This document shows, one piece after another, positions 45,413-51,788 of a stretch of DNA of 51,788 bases. How positions within the stretch are numbered: the stretch's first letter is position 1; each line of letters opens with the position of its first letter. The position numbers and the translations under genes were made by a program. The DNA comes from CBDUXT01 sp965371245 (lineage in GTDB: Bacteria; Planctomycetota; Phycisphaerae; UBA1845). Under the pieces are notes generated by a model, which saw only the letters and a program-made list of their open reading frames with translations, made no database searches and was not told the origin of the DNA. Location: assembly GCA_965371245.1 (NCBI GenBank), contig CBDUXT010000035.1:1-51788 (forward strand), in the 5' to 3' direction.

Positions 45413-47866
45413 CTACTTTCGGTCGCGGACCTGCCTTGATCGTTTCGGGCTCGGCGATTCGCCAGCGGCTGCGGCATCCCGCTCAAGCCGGGTGAGCCTG
45501 GCCGAAACCTCGGCCGTCAGCGGTAGGTTGTGGAACACGGCGAACGCTCGGATGTCGCGCGTATCGATCACGCCGTCGGCGTTGAGGTCCGCACGCTCGG
45601 CGCCGGCCATGGTCGCCTCATCGACCAAGAGACGTGTCGTCGGCTCCAGTCGGACAACCTGCCCGATGTGATCGAGCGTGACAGAGGCCGGGCACAGGTC
45701 TGGGGCGTCGCCCGCTTCGGCGAAGTGGTTCACCATGGCGGAGAAATCGGCGTTGCCTTGCACGCCGTCACCGGTCACGTCGGCGAGCGTGCCGAGTTCG
45801 GGCAACACCGGCTGGTTCCATTGGATCGCCAGGATCGAAAAATCCTGAATGCCGATCATGTTGTCCTGCGGCACGAACGCGTTGGAAAAATCGCCGGAAA
45901 ACAGCCGATCCGTTCCGGTGAAGTTGACCGTGGCCAGGCATCCGCCGGCTTGATTGATGCTCACCGGTAGCCGCTTTCCGAGTGTGTGGCCTTCGGTGAC
46001 GTGGACCCAATCGGCACCGGGATCGACACCCAATAGCGACACACTTCCGACGCCGACGGAATCGAAATCGATCGGCTTCACCAGCGTGTCCGTGCCTCCT
46101 TGGCAATCGGTCATGACAAACGTGACGCTGCGCGTCACCGCGTTGGTGAGTCCCTCAACCTCCAGGTTGAGGTCGATCTGCGTAGCGAACGACTCAAACC
46201 CGCACGTGCCGAAGCCGTCGCAACGGTCCTGCGTGCACGCATCGGCGTCCAGTTCGCACAGCGTGCTTACCGGGAGCAGGCTCCAGTCGGTCTGATCCAG
46301 CGCGGAGCCACAAGACTCGCAGTCATTCGCCGGATTTCTATCCCCATCGTTGAAACAGGTGCCGCCGATCAGACAGGCTCCCGCGTCGGTCGAGAATTCG
46401 CACAGCATGGTGATGTCGTTGAAGGTGTCCGTTGTGCAGGCCAGCCCGTCGTCGCAGGGGTTCACAAGCGAGAGCGAGTTGATCGCGTCGATGCGACCGA
46501 AGCCGTAGCCGCGGTCGAAGCCGACCGGACCGAGATCTATCGCGCCGTCGCGGATGATCTGTCTCACCTCGGCCGGCGTCAGGCTCGGGTCGGCACTGAG
46601 AATGAGCGCGGCCAAGCCGGCCACGTGCGGCGAAGCCTGGCTGGTTCCGCATTGGCCGGAAACCGTGGATCCGCCCGCGGCGTTGTTCGCCGACGTCGCC
46701 ACACATCCCGGGGCCGCCACGTCGATCGTATCGCTTTGGTTACTGAAACAGGTAAGGGAATCCTGCAGCACCGGGGCGCTGTCGGTACACCGTGCCATGG
46801 GGGTGCATGGGTTGCCGAGGCACCATACGAAATCCTCGGTCGTGTCGTAGCAGTTGGGAAAGTTGTCATCGTACACCGCACCCACGGCGATAGCGCCGGA
46901 GGCACAGGCCGGCGTGCCCATGGCGTTGGCGTTGCCTTCGTTGCCGGCCGAGGAGACGAAGACCACGCCGGCTGCCACGGCGTTGTTCGCCGCGATCGCG
47001 GCAGTGTCGGAATCGCAGTTCCCGGCGAAGGCACCCCCGCCGAGGCTCAGGTTCATCACATCGCAGCGCCCGCCGCCGGCCGTCTGGTCGGCGCCGTAGT
47101 TGATCCCGGCGATCACGTCGGAGAAGGCTCCGCTTCCGGTGCTGCCGAGCACCTTGATTCCGATCAGGGTGGCCGCCGGTGCGACGCCTTGAAAGGTTTC
47201 CAAAACACTACAAACGTTCAATGACAGGCCTACGCCACCCAGGGCGATCCCGGCGACGTTGGATCCGTGTCCGTTGTCGTCTTCGGGATCGTTGTCGTTG
47301 TTGACGAAGTCGCGTCCGGCCGCGGTGTCAATCCGCGTTGCGTACATGAGGTGGTCCGAGTCGATGCCCGTATCGACAATGCATACGCGAACCCCGCTTC
47401 CGTCCGCGGACAGGCCGGCGCCCGTGATCTGGCTCTGCAACGCCCGAATGAGCGGCGTGCTCTGCGTGAGGTGAGCATGCATCACGCGGTCTTCTTCGAC
47501 GAAAAGAACGCCCGGTATGACCGCCAATGCGTCGATGGCGTTTCTCGGAATGCCGCGCAGATTGATGACGTTGGGCAAGACGACGTCGTACTCGTACTTG
47601 ATCACTCCGCCGCGATTCGCGGCAAAGTCGCGAATCGGTCCTCGCGCCGTGCCTGCCGCCAGATGAACCAACACACTGACGCGTTCGGGCTGTGCGACCG
47701 CACCCCGTACTTGCACGGTCGCCTTACCCTTGACGGGTCCGGGCATCCTGGCCTGACCGAAGGCGGTCGATGGGGTCGCAAGACCCAGCAGCAAGACAGC
47801 CGCGGCGGTATGAAGCCGCCTCCTAGACGTGCAGTTCCACCCCATTGATTTGTTCAGCGTACACAT
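45413..47866 (-). CDS. Subtilase (S8) with Cys-rich module and dockerin-like end
   Basis: The start is uncertain: ATG at 47866 is preferred since a signal peptide follows closely (LHTAAAVLLLGLATPSTAFGQ), but a GTG at 47965 is in frame. The protein has about 817 residues. The triad is Asp165 (CIVDTGID), His200 (NGHGSNVAG) and Ser409 (GTSQASPHVAG), with Asn309 (AGNEG). A Cys-rich insert lies before the Ser. Downstream are a Cys module (CDDGLACTTDTF, CFNDGDRNPANDC) shared with the protein at 1-1891, a beta module shared with the first subtilase (VTRSVTFVMTDC, GVGSVSLLG, EGHTLGKRLPV), and dockerin-like repeats (GDGVQGNADFSAMV, DLNADGVIDTRDI). Confidence 0.9.
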   Translation of the reverse strand: MCTLNKSMGWNCTSRRRLHTAAAVLLLGLATPSTAFGQARMPGPVKGKATVQVRGAVAQPERVSVLVHLAAGTARGPIRDFAANRGGVIKYEYDVVLPNVINLRGIPRNAIDALAVIPGVLFVEEDRVMHAHLTQSTPLIRALQSQITGAGLSADGSGVRVCIVDTGIDSDHLMYATRIDTAAGRDFVNNDNDPEDDNGHGSNVAGIALGGVGLSLNVCSVLETFQGVAPAATLIGIKVLGSTGSGAFSDVIAGINYGADQTAGGGRCDVMNLSLGGGAFAGNCDSDTAAIAANNAVAAGVVFVSSAGNEGNANAMGTPACASGAIAVGAVYDDNFPNCYDTTEDFVWCLGNPCTPMARCTDSAPVLQDSLTCFSNQSDTIDVAAPGCVATSANNAAGGSTVSGQCGTSQASPHVAGLAALILSADPSLTPAEVRQIIRDGAIDLGPVGFDRGYGFGRIDAINSLSLVNPCDDGLACTTDTFNDITMLCEFSTDAGACLIGGTCFNDGDRNPANDCESCGSALDQTDWSLLPVSTLCELDADACTQDRCDGFGTCGFESFATQIDLNLEVEGLTNAVTRSVTFVMTDCQGGTDTLVKPIDFDSVGVGSVSLLGVDPGADWVHVTEGHTLGKRLPVSINQAGGCLATVNFTGTDRLFSGDFSNAFVPQDNMIGIQDFSILAIQWNQPVLPELGTLADVTGDGVQGNADFSAMVNHFAEAGDAPDLCPASVTLDHIGQVVRLEPTTRLLVDEATMAGAERADLNADGVIDTRDIRAFAVFHNLPLTAEVSARLTRLERDAAAAGESPSPKRSRQVRDRK

Positions 47867-48009
47867 CGCGCTGTTCCCGTCAGCACGGGGCATCGCTCGC
47901 CCACCGCCGCATACTTGTCGGTTCAGTGTCTCGTGATCGCACTCCGCGCGCGAACCTCTCGACACGCCGCCGTACGCGCAGTCTTCACACCCCGAACGTC
48001 GCGGCCCGT

Positions 48010-48039
48010 ATTCTACTGTATTGTAGCGGTCTGTTTCAA
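48010..48039 (-). promoter_or_regulatory. Putative sigma-70 promoter of the second subtilase
   Basis: On the minus strand TTGAAA (48034-48039) and TAGAAT (48010-48015) are 18 bp apart. The site lies about 140 nt before the preferred start and about 40 nt before the upstream GTG alternative. Confidence 0.4.
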
Positions 48040-48177
48040 GATCAGCCGAATGAACGGGACGGGTGCCTCAAGGGCCCGCCTCCACAGGCCCTGAATGAAC
48101 GGAGCGCGTATTCCCAGCCGTTATTATGGCCCCGGCTTCCGTTGCCACGCATGCGAGATTGGTCGAAAACCGGGCTG

Positions 48178-48855
48178 TCAAGGGGACGGACGCGATCTGG
48201 CGCTCGGCCGGGCGTACGAGGAGACGTAATCGGGCACGGCCGTGCCGCGCGGCAGACGTGGGTCGGGCACCGGCGCCGACGGCAGTAGCGTCAACGGGAT
48301 GACGCCGGCCCAGTGGGGCAACTGGTAGTCCGCGTCGTCGTCAACCGGTGGTCCGGTGCGAACCTTGGCCGACGCCTCTTCGATCGGTAGCGACACCAGC
48401 GTCGTGCCGTTCAGCTCCGCTTCGGTGGGCTGCCGCGAATCCTCCCATCGCCCGGGGACGACATGTTCGACCAGTGCTTGCAGCACTCTTTCTTTTTCGG
48501 GGGGTTCCGTCACCTCCCGGGCGGCGCCGAGGATGACCACGGAGCGATAATTCATCGAGTGGTGAAACGCCGACCGGGCCAGGACCAGCCCATCGAGAAG
48601 CGTGACCGTTACGCATGCTCGCGTGCCACTGCGAAGGCACCGCATCATTCGGCTGGCCTGCGAGCCGTGAAGGTAGACGCGGTCGTCGATCCGCACGTGG
48701 ATGGTGGGGATCACGTAGGGTTGTCCGCCCTCCACGAAGCCCACGTGGCAGATAAGCGCCTCGTCGAGAATCGCGTTGATGGTGTCTCGATCGAAGGCGC
48801 CACGATCGGCCACGCGCCGAACGCGCGTCCGGTCCGTAACGGGAAGTTCGTTCAT
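48178..48855 (-). CDS. PNPOx-like FMN-binding family protein
   Basis: Protein of 225 residues with AAGGAAG upstream. The fold signature is that of pyridoxamine 5'-phosphate oxidase-like split-barrel flavoproteins (LDEALICHVGFVEGGQPYVIPT, RVYLHGSQASRMMRCL, VTLLDGLVLARSAFHHSMNYRSVV), close to the NimA-type subgroup. It probably binds FMN and reduces a small molecule; the substrate is unknown. It is the last gene of the Lrp operon, 40 nt after the PLP enzyme. Confidence 0.88.
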   Translation of the reverse strand: MNELPVTDRTRVRRVADRGAFDRDTINAILDEALICHVGFVEGGQPYVIPTIHVRIDDRVYLHGSQASRMMRCLRSGTRACVTVTLLDGLVLARSAFHHSMNYRSVVILGAAREVTEPPEKERVLQALVEHVVPGRWEDSRQPTEAELNGTTLVSLPIEEASAKVRTGPPVDDDADYQLPHWAGVIPLTLLPSAPVPDPRLPRGTAVPDYVSSYARPSARSRPSP

Positions 48856-48895
48856 CCAGGATGCTTCCTTCGAGTTCGCGGGAAAGGCTGGGTTC

Positions 48896-50056
48896 CTACG
48901 CCCGTAGCGCCTGATCGAAGTCCGCGATCAGATCGTCAGCCGCTTCGATCCCGACGGACAGGCGGATCAGCTCGTCGGAAATGCCTACGCGGCGACGTTC
49001 GGCCGGAGACATCCCCACATGCGACGTGGTGGCCGGTCTGGTGATCAGTGTCTCGACACCGCCCAGGCTCGGCGCGGAGATGGGCAGTACGGCGCGCGCT
49101 AGAAACCGGTCGGCCGCCTCGACGCCGCCGTTGATTTCGAAACAGAGCATGCCGCCGAATCCGGCGAACAATTCCGAGGCTCGCGCGTGCTGGCGATGAC
49201 TTTCCAGCCCGGGATAGCCAACGCTTGCGACCGCATCATGCCCCTCCAGGAACCGGGCGAGCCTCAAGGCGGTTTCGTTCTGTCTTTCAACGCGAAGGAC
49301 CAACGTCTTGATCCCGCGATTCAGCAGGAAACAGGCGTGCGGATCGAGCGCGCCGCCAAAGTGGTTGAGCTTCTTGCGGATCGCCAGCACGTTCTCGACC
49401 GAGCCGATCACGGCACCGGCGACGATGTCCGAATGCCCGTTCAGGTACTTCGTACAACTGTGCAAGACGAGATCGAACCCATGGTCGATCGGGTGAAAGT
49501 TGACCGGCGACGCGAAGGTGTTGTCGATCAACGAGACGAGCCCGTGCTCTTTGGCAAACGGCGGAACGGCCGCCAGGTCGGCGACGTCCATCAGCGGGTT
49601 GGTGATGGATTCGACGTAGATGGCCTTCGTGTTGGGTCGCACGTGCGCCTTCCACGACGCGGGATCATTCGCATCGATGAAGGTGTGCGAGATACCCAGG
49701 CCGTCCAGGTCGCTCGTAACGAAATGGTGCGTGCCTCCGTACAGACAACTCTGCGCCAGGAAATGGTCGCCCGCTCGCAGCAGGGTAAGCAGCGTCGTGC
49801 TGATGGCGGCCATGCCACTGGCGGCGACAAGGGCGGCCTCTCCGTTTTCCAGGGCGGAGAGCTTCCTAGCTAGCATGTCGTGGTTGGGTGTGTTGTTCAG
49901 GCGGATATATCGCACATCGTGGTAACTCGCCTCGCCGCGATACTCGAACGTGGATGATTGGAACACCGGCATGGAAATCGCCCCGTCGATGAGTGGGTCG
50001 GGCTCCCCCGCGCGGACGGCCCTGGTTTCCAGTTTGCCGAAAGTCTCGTTACCCAT
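48896..50056 (-). CDS. Trans-sulfuration-type PLP enzyme (cystathionine gamma-synthase/lyase family)
   Basis: Protein of 386 residues with GGGAG six bases before the ATG. PLP lysine Lys203 lies in LHSCTKYLNGHSD; ALVAASGMAAIS, LYGGTHHFV and LIDNTFASP are typical of the Cys/Met-metabolism family. The usual YSRxxNP segment reads YIRLNNTPN. It could be cystathionine gamma-synthase, gamma-lyase or methionine gamma-lyase. It lies 21 nt after an EamA exporter and downstream of an Lrp regulator, which suggests a role in sulphur amino-acid balance. Confidence 0.93.
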   Translation of the reverse strand: MGNETFGKLETRAVRAGEPDPLIDGAISMPVFQSSTFEYRGEASYHDVRYIRLNNTPNHDMLARKLSALENGEAALVAASGMAAISTTLLTLLRAGDHFLAQSCLYGGTHHFVTSDLDGLGISHTFIDANDPASWKAHVRPNTKAIYVESITNPLMDVADLAAVPPFAKEHGLVSLIDNTFASPVNFHPIDHGFDLVLHSCTKYLNGHSDIVAGAVIGSVENVLAIRKKLNHFGGALDPHACFLLNRGIKTLVLRVERQNETALRLARFLEGHDAVASVGYPGLESHRQHARASELFAGFGGMLCFEINGGVEAADRFLARAVLPISAPSLGGVETLITRPATTSHVGMSPAERRRVGISDELIRLSVGIEAADDLIADFDQALRA

Positions 50057-50077
50057 CTGTGTCTCCCTTAGCGTTGG

Positions 50078-51127
50078 TTAGCGGGTCTCGCACATCGCGG
50101 TGGCCGGCTCCCGCGGCGTTGCCCCGGGCTCGCTGCATGTGGTCTCAAGGACTTTGGGTGCCGACGACGGCGGATCGGACTTGCTCTTGCCGGCTGATGT
50201 CAGTGCAGACCGTATGGCGGCCTGCACGGTGATCATCACCACGCCCGCGACGATGACGGCCATCGCAAGGACCATTCGCCCGGTAAGCGGTTCGGAAAGA
50301 ATCGCCCATCCAAGCAGAACGGCCACCACCGGATTGACGAAGGCGTAGGTAGAGACCTTGGCCGGCGTACTGACCTGAAGCAGCCAGATGTAAGCGGTAA
50401 AGCCGATCAACGCGCCGAAGACGATCAGGTAGAGAAACGCAAGCACCGACGGCGTCGAAAACACCGACACGTCCAAGCCGGTCCATTCTCCGCTTACCAC
50501 ACTGGCCGTTGTCAGTAGCGCGCCGCCGCAGAGCATCTGCATGGCCGTCGCAACGAGCGCTGATTCCGGACGGGCGGCGTGTCTGGAATACAGCGAGCCG
50601 CTGGCCCAGGCGAACGCGGCGAAGATAAGAACCATCGCACCGACGCGATCGATGGGCGCCTGCCCCGACAAGGACATCGGATCCACCAGGATCCCTACGC
50701 CGACAAGTCCGAGAAACACGCCGGCGACTTCGAGGCCGCTGGGCCTGATCCCACCGGGGCGCAACCAATTCAACAGAACCATCCACAACGGAACCGCCGC
50801 GACCAAGAGAGCCGCGACGCCCGAAGAAACGCGTCCCGGCTGTTCCGCCCAAATCACGCCTCCGTTGCCGCACAACAGAAGTAGGCCTCCAACAATCAGC
50901 GCCGGTCGCCAGTGACTGCGCTTCGGCGCCGGCGCGCCGCGCCATCGCGCCCATGCGTAAAGAACCCCGCCCGCTACCAGGAACCGACCACCGCCCATCA
51001 TAAACGGCGGAATGGTTTCCACCGCAATGCGGATCGCAAGGTAGGTGGAGCCCCAAATGAGGTATACCGCCGCAAAGGCAGCCGCCACGGCGAGCGTGCG
51101 CGGGCCGGCGGGGAGTCGATCACGCAT
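50078..51127 (-). CDS. EamA/DMT-family exporter
   Basis: Protein of 349 residues with about ten membrane helices in two EamA halves (AAFAAVYLIWGSTYLAIRIAV and LAFLYLIVFGALIGFTAYIW). Family members export amino acids or other metabolites. The start overlaps the end of the Lrp gene by 8 nt. The C-terminus has an added soluble tail of about 40 residues with two Cys. Confidence 0.92.
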   Translation of the reverse strand: MRDRLPAGPRTLAVAAAFAAVYLIWGSTYLAIRIAVETIPPFMMGGGRFLVAGGVLYAWARWRGAPAPKRSHWRPALIVGGLLLLCGNGGVIWAEQPGRVSSGVAALLVAAVPLWMVLLNWLRPGGIRPSGLEVAGVFLGLVGVGILVDPMSLSGQAPIDRVGAMVLIFAAFAWASGSLYSRHAARPESALVATAMQMLCGGALLTTASVVSGEWTGLDVSVFSTPSVLAFLYLIVFGALIGFTAYIWLLQVSTPAKVSTYAFVNPVVAVLLGWAILSEPLTGRMVLAMAVIVAGVVMITVQAAIRSALTSAGKSKSDPPSSAPKVLETTCSEPGATPREPATAMCETR

Positions 51128-51599
51128 GGGACGATACCTCCTCCGGTATCTCCAGAGGGATCGTCGATGCTTCCTTCACCGTTTCGAGCACGATGGTCGT
51201 GCGGGTGTGGCGGATGTTGGGAATCGCCCCGATCTTCTCACGCAGAAGCTGCCCGAGCGTCTCGGGGTTGCGCGACCGCACCTTGACCAGGTAGCAGTCC
51301 TCGCCGGCCACGTGATGCACCTCCTGCACTTCGGGCACGTCGGCCAGCGCCGCCCCGGTCGAGCCATCACCGATGCACTCGGCCGTGCGAACGAAGATGT
51401 AGGCCAAGAGGCCATGACCAAGGGCCGCGGGGTTGAGCTTGGCCGCGTAGCCTTCGATCAGACCCCGATCCTCGAGCTTGCGTATTCGTTCAAGGATGGC
51501 GGAGGGGGCCATCTCCACCTTGCGGGCGATCTCGGCGTTGGAGACACGCCCGTTTTCCTGCAGCATCGCCAGAATACACCGGTCAATCTCGTCAATCAT
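51120..51599 (-). CDS. Lrp/AsnC-family transcriptional regulator
   Basis: The ATG at 51599 has GGAGG eight bases upstream and gives 159 residues, the normal length; a longer frame from 51746 would cover its promoter. The HTH is at about 20-45 (NAEIARKVEMAPSAILERIRKL) and the ligand-binding RAM domain follows (VQEVHHVAGEDCYLVKVRS). It is first in the operon with the exporter and PLP enzyme, so it probably senses an amino acid and controls this operon and itself. Confidence 0.95.
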   Translation of the reverse strand: MIDEIDRCILAMLQENGRVSNAEIARKVEMAPSAILERIRKLEDRGLIEGYAAKLNPAALGHGLLAYIFVRTAECIGDGSTGAALADVPEVQEVHHVAGEDCYLVKVRSRNPETLGQLLREKIGAIPNIRHTRTTIVLETVKEASTIPLEIPEEVSSHA

Positions 51600-51612
51600 T
51601 CTGCCATCCTCC

Positions 51613-51652
51613 GTATATGCTGAATATACGTCAGATGGGCCTATAAGTTCAA
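51613..51652 (-). promoter_or_regulatory. Promoter and operator-like repeat of the Lrp operon
   Basis: On the minus strand TTGAAC (51647-51652) and TATATT (51623-51628) are 18 bp apart. An inverted repeat GTATAT-N5-ATATAC (51613-51629) overlaps the -10 box, fitting autoregulation by the Lrp-type product. Confidence 0.6.
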
Positions 51653-51749
51653 GTCTTTTTTTCGGAAATCTTGCCATTTCGAGTTGTTGGCGACCTGCGT
51701 CGTTTCGTGGGGAGGGAAGTTTCCCAGTGCCGGGTCTAAGGCGCACCTA

Positions 51750-51780
51750 GGTTTGGCATCGAGCGCACTGGTTTGGCATC
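51750..51780. repeat. Direct repeat GGTTTGGCATC at the right edge
   Basis: Two copies of the 11-mer (51750-51760 and 51770-51780) with 20-bp period; the array may go on past the window. No gene is visible in 51654-51788. Confidence 0.45.
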
Positions 51781-51788
51781 AGGCATAT

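Noticed and set aside
45049..45486. 145-codon minus frame over the G-run and subtilase end
   Set aside because: Overlaps the subtilase in another frame and passes through a homopolymer; no features.

Overview
The window is high-GC DNA with no rRNA or tRNA gene. It looks like part of a free-living, environmental, Gram-negative-type bacterium, most likely a planctomycete or a relative. The reasons are giant secreted cysteine-rich proteins, subtilases ending in dockerin-like repeats, a cohesin-like module, an outer-membrane barrel, DUF4139-type secreted proteins and long gene-poor gaps with palindromic repeats. There is no lineage marker, so the taxonomic call is inference.

Left part (1-5.7 kb, minus strand): the 5' part of a secreted protein with a cohesin-like domain and at least twelve 31-residue Cys-rich repeats, preceded by a Kp43-type subtilase with a C-terminal dockerin-like region. 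A second subtilase built from the same accessory modules lies at 45.4-47.9 kb.

Central part (5.7-28 kb) is the most interesting block. On the minus strand are a ~2040-residue multicopper oxidase with six predicted cupredoxin domains (MnxG/MofA-like), a lone receiver-domain response regulator, two paralogous PAS-type sensor kinases and a sigma-54 activator. On the plus strand, after a 1.5 kb gap holding a 29-bp palindrome and a sigma-54-like promoter, is a tight operon: beta-propeller lipoprotein, tandem-Sco copper chaperone, outer-membrane barrel, two tiny secreted/membrane proteins, and a cytochrome c fused to a periplasmic binding protein. I read this as one exported copper/redox system, possibly metal (Mn) oxidation. 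Two kinases plus a sigma-54 activator beside an MnxG-like oxidase recalls MnxS1/MnxS2/MnxR of Pseudomonas putida.

28-32 kb: a prepilin-like protein, a PilX-like secreted protein and the ComM/YifB ATPase. 32-36.1 kb is a graveyard of mobile and broken genes (XRE fragment, recombinase-like zinc ribbon, HEAT fragment, truncated IS256-type transposase, RHS fragment, MITE-like repeat) around an intact small DnaB-N-like operon and a rhomboid protease. 36-43 kb: cold-shock protein, PhzF protein, a hydrolase-PDZ protein lacking the expected nucleophile serine, and two DUF4139-like secreted paralogues. 42.9-44.9 kb is an island of visibly lower GC with unknown secreted proteins, a 41-residue membrane protein and C-terminal remnants of one of them. 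The right end (48.2-51.7 kb, minus) is a compact operon: Lrp/AsnC regulator, EamA exporter, trans-sulfuration-type PLP enzyme and a PNPOx-like flavoprotein.
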